Below the pieces are notes generated by a model. It saw nothing but the letters and a program-made list of their open reading frames with translations, had not been told where the DNA came from and searched no databases. A program made the translations under genes and the position numbers. Source: Lachnospiraceae bacterium (lineage in GTDB: Bacteria > Bacillota > Clostridia > Lachnospirales > Lachnospiraceae). Taken from it: 47,782 nucleotides of DNA. This document shows positions 27,864 to 37,185 of the stretch, one piece after another. The stretch covers positions 1 to 47,782 of the forward strand of contig JAAWIS010000022.1 in assembly GCA_022796475.1 (NCBI GenBank). The letters are read 5' to 3'. How positions within the stretch are numbered: the first letter of the stretch is position 1; each line of letters opens with the position of its first letter.

Positions 27864-28978
27864 ATTTCCTCCTTTCCCCGGAATCTGGCAATGTAGTCTG
27901 CCGGAGAACAATGATAATATTTTTTAAAGGCATCTGTAAAGTATCTGGGATTTTTATAGCCTGTCATCTGGGCAATCTCATAGATACGGTACTTTCTGGA
28001 CAGCAAAAGAAGGCGCGCTTTCTCCATCCGCACCATCACTAAGTGAGCTTTAAAACTGTGCCCCTCTGCTTTTGTAAAAATCGTAGACAAGTAACCATAG
28101 CTGATATTCAGACGGTTAGCCACAGAAGCCAGACTCAGACTTTCATCCCCATATTCCGCCTCGATCATAGATTTTGCCTTTCCGGTCAGAAGATTCCGCA
28201 TATGATCCGAATGGTTCCGGAGTGACTTTTGAATACTGTCCATATCCTGCCAAAACTGCTCTTTCAAACGCTCTGGCTGCTGTTCGCCATCCATCTGCTG
28301 ATCCCATTCCTGCTTCCCAGATCCTGCAAACCAGTAAAGTGTTCCGTCATGATCCAAATCAAAATATTCCACCAGCCTGGTAATAATATGGGAATAGAAT
28401 TGTGCAGTATCTTCTCCTTTGCAGGAGGACAAAATCTGATCCAATTCCTTCATCTGCCGGTCATTCTGGATGATACGACCGTTTTCCAGATGAACAATCA
28501 TCTCTTTTCGCAGGGCCTCTACTGCCTTCCATTCCTTTAAATACCGCCGCTCCTTTTCTCGTTTCCAACTGCTCTTATCTTCTTCTGAAGATACCTGCCG
28601 CTCCCTGTCCAAACTCTGCTTTAGTTTAAGAAAAACAGCCTCTACTTCCTCCTGCCCTAAGGGTTTTAGCAGGTAATCTTCTGCCTTTAACACCAGGGCC
28701 TGCTTAACCAGCTCAAATTCCCCATAACCGCTGATAATCACTGCTTTCACATCTCTTCTGTACCCCTTCGCCGCTTCGATCAGATCCAAACCACTCATCT
28801 GAGGCATCCGGATATCTGTAAGAATCACGTCTACAGGATGACTTTTTACATATTCCAGGGCATCCATCCCGCTCTGAAAAGTTCCATTTACCACAAAGCC
28901 CATCCGTTCCCACCGAATCACCCTTTCCAGCCCCTTGCGGATCAACTCATCATCGTCCACAATAATCACTTTATACAT
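27860..28978 (-). CDS. YesN-type response regulator with AraC DNA-binding domain
   Basis: About 372 residues from the ATG at 28978 (GGAGG 8 nt upstream; five further codons upstream are open). The receiver domain has the DDD pocket (residues 8-10), phospho-acceptor Asp55 in ILTDIRMP and the conserved Lys in LLKPLG. A helical linker (about 130-270) leads to a C-terminal AraC-type double helix-turn-helix (SLASVANRLNISYGYLSTIF; YEIAQMTGYKNPRYFTDAFKKYY). It is translationally coupled to the kinase. Likely target: the weak promoter of the transporter-GH3 operon downstream. Confidence 0.93.
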   Translation of the reverse strand: MYKVIIVDDDELIRKGLERVIRWERMGFVVNGTFQSGMDALEYVKSHPVDVILTDIRMPQMSGLDLIEAAKGYRRDVKAVIISGYGEFELVKQALVLKAEDYLLKPLGQEEVEAVFLKLKQSLDRERQVSSEEDKSSWKREKERRYLKEWKAVEALRKEMIVHLENGRIIQNDRQMKELDQILSSCKGEDTAQFYSHIITRLVEYFDLDHDGTLYWFAGSGKQEWDQQMDGEQQPERLKEQFWQDMDSIQKSLRNHSDHMRNLLTGKAKSMIEAEYGDESLSLASVANRLNISYGYLSTIFTKAEGHSFKAHLVMVRMEKARLLLLSRKYRIYEIAQMTGYKNPRYFTDAFKKYYHCSPADYIARFRGKEEM

Positions 28979-29035
28979 ACCCCTCTCCTCCACCTGTGAT
29001 TTTCACAAAATAGTTTCACTTCTTCCCCTTCTATT

Positions 29036-29064
29036 ATTATAACGAAGGGAATTTCATGCCGCAA
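29036..29064 (-). promoter_or_regulatory. Promoter of the yesN-yesM pair
   Basis: Minus strand TTGCGG (29059-29064), 17-bp spacer, TATAAT (29036-29041), about 58 bp before the regulator start. Confidence 0.65.
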
Positions 29065-29081
29065 TGTGGGTTTTTTGATAT

Positions 29082-29717
29082 TTATTCCGATTTTTTCATA
29101 TGCAAGGCTTGGGTTCTGGAAAATACACAGCCGCAGTAATTTTGGCGGTAAAGGCCATATTCTTTTGAAAGTTCAACAGATCGCCGATACCCGTTTTTTT
29201 TCTTAAAATCTGAATTCAAATAAGACACCCCGTAGCATTTTGCCAGCTCCTCCCCGATTTCATTCAGTTTATCTGCATTTTTTAGAGGGCTGATCGAAAG
29301 GGTTGTTGTAAAATAGTCATAGCCCCCTGCTTTTGCTTCCTTGGCCGCCTCCTCAAGGCGCAGCCGGTAACACAAAAAGCATCGTTCCTCTCCTTCCTTA
29401 TCCGATTCATGGCCCTTTACAGATTGATAAAACCGTTCCGGATCATAGCTTCCCTCTAAATAAGTTATGGTGTGCTTAACAGGCATTTCGGTAATAAACC
29501 GTTCCTGCTCATCTGCTCTTTTCCTGATTTCCTCAGGCGGATAAATATTGGGATTATAATAAAAGACTGTGATATAAAAATACTGGGACAGGTACTCCAG
29601 CACATAGCTGCTGCAAGGCGCACAGCAGCTATGCAGCAGCAGTCTGGGCGTTTTTCCTTCCTTTTGACAGGTATGAATCACCTGCTCCAGTTCTTTTTGA
29701 TAATTTCGCTTATTCAT
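29082..29717 (-). CDS. queH: Epoxyqueuosine reductase QueH
   Basis: 211 residues, the usual family length. Metal and cluster ligands are visible: Cys31, Cys32 and Cys35 in HSCCAPCSS, CFLC in the middle, and YCGC near the C-terminus. QueH is the non-orthologous replacement for QueG and carries out the last step of queuosine synthesis in tRNA, reducing epoxyqueuosine. It stands alone between the rpoD terminator and the YesN promoter. Confidence 0.92.
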   Translation of the reverse strand: MNKRNYQKELEQVIHTCQKEGKTPRLLLHSCCAPCSSYVLEYLSQYFYITVFYYNPNIYPPEEIRKRADEQERFITEMPVKHTITYLEGSYDPERFYQSVKGHESDKEGEERCFLCYRLRLEEAAKEAKAGGYDYFTTTLSISPLKNADKLNEIGEELAKCYGVSYLNSDFKKKNGYRRSVELSKEYGLYRQNYCGCVFSRTQALHMKKSE

Positions 29718-29802
29718 TGATTTCTCCTTTAAAACGCTTCAGCAGACAGTTTCCTTAAGCGCAAAGTGCGCATCCCCCGGAGGTTTTTTGCTTTATAGGA
29801 AG

Positions 29803-29842
29803 CAAAAAAGCGCTGCAAAACCCAAAACCGGGTCTGCAGCGC
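29803..29842 (-). terminator. Terminator of rpoD
   Basis: The 8-bp stem GCGCTGCA/TGCAGCGC (29810-29817 and 29835-29842) is followed on the minus strand by TTTTTTGCTTCC, 45 bp past the rpoD stop. Confidence 0.8.
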
Positions 29843-29887
29843 CTGTTCTTGTCCTGCTATTTTCCTGAAAATTTTATTCTGTTTCAA

Positions 29888-31018
29888 TTACAGAAAATCC
29901 CGAATCCGTTTGCTTCTTACCGGATTTCTCAGCTTCCGCAGGGCTTTGGCCTCAATTTGGCGAATCCGCTCACGGGTAACGTTAAATTCTTTGCCTACTT
30001 CTTCTAATGTTCTGGGATGGCCGTCTTCCAATCCGAAACGCAGTACAATTACCTGACGTTCACGTTCTTTTAAGTCGCCAAGAAGGGAATCGATATGCTC
30101 TCTCAGCATTACGGATTCCACGTTTCCTTCTGGTGTTACCACATTGCTGTCTGCAACAAAGTCACCCAGATTGGAATCATCTTCCTCACCAATGGGAGTT
30201 TCTAACGATGCAGGCTCTCTGGCAATCTGCATAATCTCCATTACCTTATCCTCAGACATCTCCAGGGCATCAGCCAGCTCAGCTACCGAAGGCTCATAAC
30301 CCAGTTCCAAAGTCAGCTTTCGCTGCATCTTGGACATTTTGTTAATTGTTTCGACCATATGCACCGGAACACGGATGGTTCTTGCCTGATCCGCCAATGC
30401 CCTTGTTACAGACTGACGAATCCACCAGGTAGCATATGTACTAAGCTTGTACCCTTTTGTATAGTCAAATTTTTCTACTCCTTTGATTAGCCCCAGATTT
30501 CCTTCCTGCACCAGATCCAGGAAACTCATACCCCTTCCAGTGTAGCGTTTGGCAATACTGACCACTAATCTTAAGTTGGCTTCAATCAGACGTTCCTTGG
30601 CATACTCGTCGCCCTCAGCTTTTCGTTTTGCCAGCCTCAGCTCTTCTTCAGCGCTTAAAAGAGGAACTGTACCAATTTCTTTCAGATACATGCGGACCGG
30701 ATCCTCAGTTCCGATTCCCTCCAAAAGATCCACTGCATCCAAATCAATATCCAGCTCTTCATCTTCTGCATCTTTCATGAAGCTGTCATCCGAGTCATCC
30801 AAAAGCAGCGGATCTTCAGATAATGCATTTTCATCAAATACCGGGACCACGTCGATGCCGCGGTTCTCCAGGTAGCTATAAATCTGGTCCATTTGCTCAG
30901 GAGTCAAGCTGTCGCCTGCAAAGAAATCATTGATTTCCGTTGCATCCAAGGCATTATGCCTGGTTTTTGCGAACTCAACGAGTTTGCCCAGCTTCTCTAA
31001 AAAATTGTCTTTTTCCAC
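29888..31018 (-). CDS. rpoD: Primary RNA polymerase sigma factor (RpoD/SigA)
   Basis: 376 residues from a GTG start (AAAGGA 8 nt upstream). An N-terminal region 1.1 is followed by an acidic stretch. Region 1.2/2 begins at [17 protein letters not shown] (about 105), the core RpoD motif is in [30 protein letters not shown], and region 4.2 ends in [16 protein letters not shown] and SKRIRDFL. dnaG, which often precedes rpoD, is not adjacent; a lipid kinase gene lies upstream. It should direct the housekeeping promoters listed here. Confidence 0.97.
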   Translation of the reverse strand: MEKDNFLEKLGKLVEFAKTRHNALDATEINDFFAGDSLTPEQMDQIYSYLENRGIDVVPVFDENALSEDPLLLDDSDDSFMKDAEDEELDIDLDAVDLLEGIGTEDPVRMYLKEIGTVPLLSAEEELRLAKRKAEGDEYAKERLIEANLRLVVSIAKRYTGRGMSFLDLVQEGNLGLIKGVEKFDYTKGYKLSTYATWWIRQSVTRALADQARTIRVPVHMVETINKMSKMQRKLTLELGYEPSVAELADALEMSEDKVMEIMQIAREPASLETPIGEEDDSNLGDFVADSNVVTPEGNVESVMLREHIDSLLGDLKERERQVIVLRFGLEDGHPRTLEEVGKEFNVTRERIRQIEAKALRKLRNPVRSKRIRDFL

Positions 31019-31067
31019 TTATAACGTCCTTTCGTTAAGAAGTCTGTAAAAACCTACACAACTTTCC

Positions 31068-31096
31068 ATTATATACGAAAATGATTTATTTTTCAA
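31068..31096 (-). promoter_or_regulatory. Promoter of rpoD
   Basis: Minus strand TTGAAA (31091-31096), 17-bp spacer, TATAAT (31068-31073), 50 bp before the GTG start. Confidence 0.7.
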
Positions 31097-31127
31097 CATT
31101 TTTCTCATATTATGATAAATTTAGATT

Positions 31128-32018
31128 TTAGACTAAATTTATTATATTCATCCGCTCCCGAAGATTTATAATCTCTACTTCCGTTCTGCTGCCGCCGAAC
31201 TCACCGTCTAAAACCCAATCCACAGGATCTTTGGATATAAACTTCAGCCTGCTGGTTTTAAACTTATATACGCAGTCATTCGGTTCTTCCTTTAAAAACA
31301 GATAAGAGATAATGCTGCTTAAATCTTTGGGCGCTCTTGGCTTCCGAATCAAAAGGACTTCGAATTCACCGTCATTTAAGGCAACGGATTGGGTTACCAG
31401 ACCTTTAAATCCGCCTACACTGATGGTATTGGTCACCATCCCAAAGACAAACTCCTCTTCTAAGGCCTGTTCTTCCCACTCGATTCGCATCGGATATGCC
31501 TTTAACGCTGCCAGACTTTTTACTCCCTCCAGTACATAGGCCTGATGGCCAAGAAGGTTCTTTTTATCCTGGGGCGTCTGATAAGACACCTCCGTAAACG
31601 CTCCAAAGGCTGCAATGTAAATAAAATAACTATCATGGCAGAAACTTCCAATATCAATAGGATAAGGCCTGCCTGACAAAAGGTTCTGCGCCGCCTCCAT
31701 CATAGCTTTCGGGATCTGCAGGCTGGAAGCATAGTCATTGGTGGAACCTGCCGGAATATATCCAATGCATGGAGGGTTCTCAAGCTGAACCAGCCCGCTG
31801 ATAATCTCGTTTAATGTGCCGTCGCCGCCGCTGCATACTACCAGATCCATCCCTTCTCCCCACTGTTTGACCATTTCTGTGGCATCTTTCGGCTTCTGGG
31901 TAATATGGATCTGAATCTGGTACTGGGCACCGGAAAACAAATCCAGAATCTCAAGCAGTTTATTACGGATTTGTTCCCGGCCAGATCGGGGATTTACTAT
32001 AAATAGCATTTTTTTCAT
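31128..32018 (-). CDS. Diacylglycerol/lipid kinase, YegS/DgkB family
   Basis: About 296 residues from the ATG at 32018, giving MKKMLFIVNPRSG; the longer frame to 32075 lies inside mutY. The catalytic-domain signature is VVCSGGDGTLNEII, followed by GYIPAGSTNDYASSLQ. The beta-rich second domain ends in WVLDGEFGG. The enzyme phosphorylates diacylglycerol or a related lipid using ATP, recycling lipid from teichoic-acid synthesis in Gram-positives. It lies at the end of the argF-birA-mutY transcript. Confidence 0.9.
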   Translation of the reverse strand: MKKMLFIVNPRSGREQIRNKLLEILDLFSGAQYQIQIHITQKPKDATEMVKQWGEGMDLVVCSGGDGTLNEIISGLVQLENPPCIGYIPAGSTNDYASSLQIPKAMMEAAQNLLSGRPYPIDIGSFCHDSYFIYIAAFGAFTEVSYQTPQDKKNLLGHQAYVLEGVKSLAALKAYPMRIEWEEQALEEEFVFGMVTNTISVGGFKGLVTQSVALNDGEFEVLLIRKPRAPKDLSSIISYLFLKEEPNDCVYKFKTSRLKFISKDPVDWVLDGEFGGSRTEVEIINLRERMNIINLV

Positions 32019-32040
32019 AATAAGGAACCGCCTCTTTTCT

Positions 32041-33219
32041 TTATTTTGCCTTAAAAAGGGCTTTCCTATACGCAAGAAATGCGTTAGGAAGGGGATATTT
32101 TCCTTCTAATTCCTGAATATCAGCTAAAACAAAGGATTCCGGCTGGGAATTTCCAATCCGGATCCGGTATCCAACCATATGCCACTCTACATGGGAAAAG
32201 ATATGTTTCGCCTCTCCAAGAAACTCAACCTGCTGGATCTGCTCCTCTGCTACCCCTAAAATCTGAAGTATATTTCCAAATTTTAGAGGTTCTTCCTTGA
32301 TACATTCCAGCTTCACATGTCCTTCTACATTAGGAAATTCATAAAGCGAAGCTAACAGCCCCTGATCCGACCGTTTTCTCAAAGCCACCCATTCCTTCTC
32401 TTCCTTTTGTCCGCTGATTACAAATACTGTTTTTTCTTCAATCTTTCTGCCCTTTTTTGAGGATTTTACCGGGATTTCATCCCACAGCCCCTTTTTCCTG
32501 GTTTTGCAGAGGGAAGCAAGGGGACAAAGGCTGCATTTAGGCGCTCCATTTGGAATACATACCAAAGCGCCTACTTCAAAAAGTCCCTGATTAAAAAGTC
32601 CAGGCTCTTTTTGCTCCATGGCTGACAGCAAAAGTGTTTCAAATTTCTTTTTTGTCTGGGGTTTTCCAATATCCTGCCGGCTCTCTAACAGCCTGGACAG
32701 CACCCGCATCACATTGCCGTCTACTGCAGGGACAGGAATTTTATATGCAATAGAGGCAACGGCCCCTGCTGTATAGGTTCCAATCCCCGGAAGCTTTAAT
32801 AAGGCTTCATAAGTTTTTGGCATAGTGCCGCCGTATTCCTCCAGCATAATAGCTGCCGCTTTTTTTAAATTTCTGGCTCTGCTGTAGTATCCAAGTCCCT
32901 CCCAAAGCTTTAAAAGTTTCTCTTCTTCCGCTTTCGCCAATGCTTCCACATTCGGAAATTGTTCCATAAACCGTTTAAAGTATGGCTTTACTGCCTCCAC
33001 TCTTGTCTGCTGAAGCATAATCTCGGAAATCCATACCGGATACGGCTCCTGATTGTTTCTCCAGGGAAGCTCTCTGGCATTGGAACCAAACCAGGAAAGA
33101 AGCGGCCCTGCTATGGCCTTTACCCGCTCTTCCTCATCCAGTTCCCCATCTTCTGATTCCATAACCGGAAGCCGGCGGTAAAGCTCTTTTACCGGGGAAT
33201 CCCCTTTATACATATCCAT
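32041..33219 (-). CDS. mutY: A/G-specific adenine glycosylase MutY
   Basis: 392 residues. The helix-hairpin-helix is LLKLPGIGTYTAGAVASIAY, with catalytic Asp in PAVDGNVMRVLSR and Glu in ISEIMLQQT. The 4Fe-4S loop is CIPNGAPKCSLCPLASLC, with one more residue between the first two Cys than the classical spacing. The C-terminal NUDIX-like domain checks for 8-oxoguanine. It removes A mispaired with 8-oxoG. The start (GAGGGG 5 nt upstream) overlaps the birA stop by 14 nt. Confidence 0.95.
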   Translation of the reverse strand: MDMYKGDSPVKELYRRLPVMESEDGELDEEERVKAIAGPLLSWFGSNARELPWRNNQEPYPVWISEIMLQQTRVEAVKPYFKRFMEQFPNVEALAKAEEEKLLKLWEGLGYYSRARNLKKAAAIMLEEYGGTMPKTYEALLKLPGIGTYTAGAVASIAYKIPVPAVDGNVMRVLSRLLESRQDIGKPQTKKKFETLLLSAMEQKEPGLFNQGLFEVGALVCIPNGAPKCSLCPLASLCKTRKKGLWDEIPVKSSKKGRKIEEKTVFVISGQKEEKEWVALRKRSDQGLLASLYEFPNVEGHVKLECIKEEPLKFGNILQILGVAEEQIQQVEFLGEAKHIFSHVEWHMVGYRIRIGNSQPESFVLADIQELEGKYPLPNAFLAYRKALFKAK

Positions 33220-34186
33220 AAATGCCCCTCACAGAAACTTCTCCGGCCACAACCTTTCGAATCTGGCCCTCAGGAAGCTCTACCAAAAGTTCGCCGCCTT
33301 TATCAATCCCGCGGCAAATCCCCTGGCAAGGGCTTGCCGGATCCAAAACAGAAACCTCCCGATTCCTGTTTGCCAGCATTTCTTCATACGCTTCCTTTAG
33401 TCCTGACAAATCTTTTGTTTCCAGAAATTGTTCAAAATACTGTTCAAACCATTCCATAACAGCAGCAATCAACTGGCTGCGGTTTAGCCGCTTTCCGCCT
33501 TCAATCCACAGGGAAGTCGCCTTATCTCGTATTTCCTCCGGAAATTCCATTTGATTTACATTGATACCGATTCCTGTAACAATATAGTGGATCCGTTCCA
33601 TCTCTGCACTCATCTCTGTAAGAATCCCGCAGATTTTCTTTCCATTTACCACCAAATCATTTGGCCATTTAATCTGTGCCTCTAGTCCTGCCACTTGACA
33701 TACGGCTTTTGCCCCGGCCATTCCAGCAAGCAGCGTGATCATAGAAGCACAGTAGGGCGGTATATCCGGCCTTAGCAAAAAGCTCATATAAATACTGCTT
33801 CCAGAAGGAGAAGACCAGCTTCGGCCCCTCCGGCCTTTTCCTGCTGTTTGGCTTTCTGCTACTACCAAAGTCCCCTCCGGCGCCCCTTCCCTGGCCAGCT
33901 TAGCTGCCTGAATATTCGTGGAATCGGTTTCCGGAAGATAAACCAGATGCCTGCCCATCCATTTGGTATTCATCTGGCTTCCAACTTCAGCCTCGGTTAT
34001 CACATCAGCCACCTGAATTAACCGGTAGCCTTTGTTCCGAACTGCTTCAATTTTATAGCCCTCCTCTTCCAATTGCTTCATCACTTTCCACACTGCTGTT
34101 CTGGAAACCCCCAGGCGCCCGCATAAATCCTGGCCTGACACAAAGCCTTGAGCTTCCTTTAAAATGGTCAATATTTTCGTTTTCAT
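33206..34186 (-). CDS. birA: Bifunctional biotin ligase/biotin repressor BirA
   Basis: 326 residues. The N-terminal winged helix (VSGQDLCGRLGVSRTAVWKVMKQLEEEGY) binds DNA. The ligase domain carries the ATP/biotin loop GKGRRGRSWSSPSGSSIYMS, the KWPNDLVVNGKKICGIL segment and a small C-terminal domain. It attaches biotin to carboxylases and, loaded with biotinyl-AMP, represses biotin genes. It lies 3 bp after the small membrane protein gene and overlaps mutY. Confidence 0.95.
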   Translation of the reverse strand: MKTKILTILKEAQGFVSGQDLCGRLGVSRTAVWKVMKQLEEEGYKIEAVRNKGYRLIQVADVITEAEVGSQMNTKWMGRHLVYLPETDSTNIQAAKLAREGAPEGTLVVAESQTAGKGRRGRSWSSPSGSSIYMSFLLRPDIPPYCASMITLLAGMAGAKAVCQVAGLEAQIKWPNDLVVNGKKICGILTEMSAEMERIHYIVTGIGINVNQMEFPEEIRDKATSLWIEGGKRLNRSQLIAAVMEWFEQYFEQFLETKDLSGLKEAYEEMLANRNREVSVLDPASPCQGICRGIDKGGELLVELPEGQIRKVVAGEVSVRGIYGYV

Positions 34187-34189
34187 TTT

Positions 34190-34507
34190 TTATCTCCAGA
34201 TGCTTAAAGCACTGACGGCAGAAAGCAGCACCAGGCTGATTCCGAAAAGCAAAAGTCCTGCCCCGGAAAGCTGTTTTTTCCGGTCCCGCCCACTTCTCTT
34301 AATCTTCACCCAGCCATTTACCAGATTTAAAATAGCCGCCAGCATAAAAATCACAGGAAACAGCACAAGATTCCGATCCGGATTCAAAAAAGAAAACACG
34401 GCAAGAACTACAATCAAAATTCCCACTGCGATATGAAGAAAATCCAGAAAAAAATCCATGCTCCGGCTGCTCCGGCTGCTGTGTCCTTTTATTCCCTGTT
34501 CATACAT
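34190..34507 (-). CDS. Small membrane protein of unknown function
   Basis: 105 residues. After a short polar start there are three hydrophobic segments (about 20-40, 46-66, 83-103) with a basic loop (KIKRSGRDRKKQ) between the second and third, so the loop is probably cytoplasmic. Its start lies 2 bp after the argF stop and its end 3 bp before birA, so it is certainly cotranscribed. Function unknown. Met17 is an alternative start. Confidence 0.75.
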   Translation of the reverse strand: MYEQGIKGHSSRSSRSMDFFLDFLHIAVGILIVVLAVFSFLNPDRNLVLFPVIFMLAAILNLVNGWVKIKRSGRDRKKQLSGAGLLLFGISLVLLSAVSALSIWR

Positions 34508-34509
34508 GG

Positions 34510-35502
34510 TTATGATTCCCCTAATGTAGCTGCCATTACAGCTTTAATAGTGTGCATCCTGTTTTCAGCTTCATCAAATACCTTTGAGGAAGGCGACTGA
34601 AATACTTCGTCTGTTACTTCCATATCCTGGATCCCAAACCGTTCTCCCATCTCTTTGCCGATTTTCGTCTTTTGATCGTGGAATGACGGCAGGCAATGAA
34701 GGAAAATTGCTTCTGGCTTTGCCTGTTTCATAACACTGGCTGTTACTTTATAAGGAGTTAAGTCACGGATCCTCTCCTCCCAGACTTCATCTGGTTCTCC
34801 CATGGATACCCATACATCGGTGTAGATCACATCTGCATCCCTGGTTCCCTCTGCCACATCCTCTGTCAGGGTAATCGTGGCGCCGGAAGACTGGGCGTAA
34901 GCTCTGCACTGGTTTACAAGTTCTTCATTGGGGAAGTAAGCTTTCGGAGCACAGGCTACGAAATTCATTCCCAGTTTTGAACAAACAATCATCAGAGAGT
35001 TTCCCATATTATAACGGGCATCTCCCATATATACCAGCTTAACTCCTTCAAGCCTTCCCAAATGTTCCTTTATGGTCAGCATGTCTGCTAACATCTGAGT
35101 GGGATGGTATTCATTCGTTAATCCATTCCAAACCGGAACCCCTGCATACTTTGCCAGTTCCTCAACGATTTCCTGTCCAAAACCACGGTATTCGATTCCT
35201 TCATACATTCTGCCCAGAACTCTGGCTGTATCTGCAATGCTCTCTTTCTTCCCGATCTGGGAACCGCTTGGATCCAGGTAAGTAGTTCCCATCCCTAAAT
35301 CATGGGCTGCCACCTCAAACGCGCACCTTGTCCTGGTACTGGTTTTCTCAAAAATTAAGGCTACATTTTTTCCTCTATGAATATCTACCGGAATTCCTTT
35401 TTTCTTTTTTTCTTTAAAATCTGCTGCTAAATCCAGCAGGTAAAGAATCTCTTCTGGAGTAAAGTCCTTTAATGTTAAAAAGTTTCTTCCCTTTAAATTC
35501 AT
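34510..35502 (-). CDS. argF: Ornithine carbamoyltransferase
   Basis: 330 residues. Carbamoyl-phosphate site STRTRCAFE (about 55), YHPTQMLAD, and the ornithine and catalytic Cys site HCLPSFHD. The enzyme converts ornithine and carbamoyl phosphate to citrulline. No arcA or arcC lies beside it, so biosynthetic use (argF) is favoured over the arginine deiminase pathway. Start has GGAGG 7-8 nt upstream. First gene of a five-gene run to the lipid kinase. Confidence 0.95.
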   Translation of the reverse strand: MNLKGRNFLTLKDFTPEEILYLLDLAADFKEKKKKGIPVDIHRGKNVALIFEKTSTRTRCAFEVAAHDLGMGTTYLDPSGSQIGKKESIADTARVLGRMYEGIEYRGFGQEIVEELAKYAGVPVWNGLTNEYHPTQMLADMLTIKEHLGRLEGVKLVYMGDARYNMGNSLMIVCSKLGMNFVACAPKAYFPNEELVNQCRAYAQSSGATITLTEDVAEGTRDADVIYTDVWVSMGEPDEVWEERIRDLTPYKVTASVMKQAKPEAIFLHCLPSFHDQKTKIGKEMGERFGIQDMEVTDEVFQSPSSKVFDEAENRMHTIKAVMAATLGES

Positions 35503-35563
35503 ATGATTTCCTCCTCACGCAATTTAAGTCAAAGCTGACATTTTGTCTATTACTACAAAATTA

Positions 35564-36715
35564 CTATATCTGCAGGACTCTGTCAAGACTTCTCAGCTTT
35601 TGATGAATCTTAAGCAGCAATTCCTCTACCGTATATACCTGAAATCTGGAAATTCGCAGCTTTCTTGCCAATAGTTCCAGTATCAGCAGATACATATCTC
35701 TGTAATCCCACTGTTCTTTCAGCCCCTCCCTGGCAGCAAGGGCCGGAAAAATTTTCTCTGTGCAGATACGGTATTGGCTGATATCTTCCAGTTGATATTC
35801 CTTTAATTCTGGCTCCAGATAACTGGCAAAAAGCTGGATTTCAGACATCATCTTATCAAAATAGTAGGCCTCGCTTTCCGGCCCATAGATATAATACCGC
35901 TTTCCCCCTAAACCATACAGGAGCCTTTGGCCGTCCAGATAGCCAAGGGTCATATTTTTTCTGGCTTTTTTTCGATCAAACTCCAAAATCCCCCCAAGCC
36001 CCTGGCGGGGCGCAATATGATAAAGGCTTAAATTCTCCGGAACCGTAAAAAAGCGCTCTGTATCCAGGCCGGGGCCATAAATCCGGATCACGATAATATC
36101 CTCATACCCCTGGTTTGCCAAAACATCTACCGGAACATTATTCGCCCCTCCTCCGTCGGTGTAACGTTTGCCGCCCAGCTTTTCTGATTTAAAAGCAGGG
36201 AAATAGGCGCTGGCTAAAAGCATATCCCCCATCTGGCCTTCGGGCACATCTTTCATATTAATGATCAAGGGTTTCCTGTCTGATATGGAGATAGCTGATA
36301 CGAAAAGCTCACGAACAGACCCTCGGATTTTCTCTTCATCTACAACCTCATCAATCAAATTCCTTAAAGGAGAGATATCAAAGCCCCTGTCTTTCAGAAT
36401 CCGTTTGACTTCTGAAAGCAAATCAGTAATCGAGATTGCCTTTAAATCGCCTTTCCTCACATTTTCCATCATCTGGTCGTCAATATCCATTACCTGGGAA
36501 TATCGAATATTTTCCCAGATGTATTCGGCATGTTCCAAATCATCCATGCACATCAGCGCACCGTTTAACGCCCCTACGCTGGCGCCGGCAATTCCTTTTA
36601 TCTTAATGCCGGCTTCCCGAAGGGCTTTCCAGGCTCCGATCTGATAGGAGCCTCTGGCTCCCCCTCCCTCTAATACAATACCATACTCTTTGGATAAGTC
36701 CAGCTTACAATCCAT
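35564..36715 (-). CDS. Patatin-like phospholipase
   Basis: 383 residues. The oxyanion-hole GGGARGSYQIG lies near residue 17, the nucleophile Ser is in GASVG, and the Asp of the dyad is in YTDGGGANNVPVD. This is the patatin/RssA group of serine acylhydrolases acting on membrane lipids. There is no signal peptide and no membrane segment. The C-terminal 100 residues are helical and charged and do not look like patatin; their role is unknown. Confidence 0.9.
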   Translation of the reverse strand: MDCKLDLSKEYGIVLEGGGARGSYQIGAWKALREAGIKIKGIAGASVGALNGALMCMDDLEHAEYIWENIRYSQVMDIDDQMMENVRKGDLKAISITDLLSEVKRILKDRGFDISPLRNLIDEVVDEEKIRGSVRELFVSAISISDRKPLIINMKDVPEGQMGDMLLASAYFPAFKSEKLGGKRYTDGGGANNVPVDVLANQGYEDIIVIRIYGPGLDTERFFTVPENLSLYHIAPRQGLGGILEFDRKKARKNMTLGYLDGQRLLYGLGGKRYYIYGPESEAYYFDKMMSEIQLFASYLEPELKEYQLEDISQYRICTEKIFPALAAREGLKEQWDYRDMYLLILELLARKLRISRFQVYTVEELLLKIHQKLRSLDRVLQI

Positions 36716-36836
36716 TCTTTTTCCATCCTTTACGGAACATTTTCCATCACAGAATCATCCTAAGAGGAACCTTCTTTCTGTCAAAGGATTCCCTCAGTGA
36801 ACTGGAGCGTGACGGAAAGCAATTTTCAGGCACGCT

Positions 36837-37004
36837 CTAGTGTTCTGTCTGGTTCATATATGGTAAAATTCCGCCGAATATTTTTCTGAGAGTGCTGCTC
36901 CACAAACGAAGGCGTAGCGGTGGCTACGTCGAGGCTTGGGGAGTAACGCTGTCAGGAAAATAGGCAAGGAAGTTTGCCTATCTATGAGCCAGACAGAACA
37001 CTAG
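36837..37004. mobile_element. 168-bp MITE-like element with 22-bp terminal inverted repeats
   Basis: The ends are near-perfect inverted repeats (21 of 22 match), beginning CTAGTGTTCTGTCTGG on the left (36837-36858) and mirrored at 36983-37004. No ORF lies inside. Internal hairpins include CGTAGC/GCTACG around 36913-36928 and ATAGGCAA/TTGCCTAT at 36960-36981. The same CTAGTGTTCTG bases recur at 47661 by the right edge. The right end is followed at once by TGTTCTGTG, as if a second copy began there. The inner sequence looks structured as RNA. Confidence 0.6.
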
Positions 37005-37036
37005 TGTTCTGTGATATAAAGAAAAGGAAAGCCGCC

Positions 37037-37066
37037 CAGATGCCAGAGATCCCCCCCTGGCATCTG
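37037..37066 (-). terminator. Hairpin downstream of the SPFH gene
   Basis: The perfect 10-bp stem CAGATGCCAG/CTGGCATCTG has a 10-nt loop, 120 bp past the SPFH stop. The following sequence on the minus strand is only moderately T-rich, so it may be a weak terminator. Apart from this and the MITE, the gap 36716-37185 shows nothing I can support. Confidence 0.5.
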
Positions 37067-37185
37067 TACAGCCTTCTTGTCATTGCCGCCTGTTAGTCCC
37101 TGCCTTCACGGCAGTATGCGGTATTATTTTTCTTGTAAGTATCGGTCCTCCAGCATCAAACTGTACGGAAAGGACAAATACATCC

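Noticed and set aside
36805-36837. GAGCGTG/CACGCTC stem as terminator of the gene downstream
   Set aside because: It lies upstream of the patatin start on the minus strand, has no T-run, and abuts the MITE; role not supportable.
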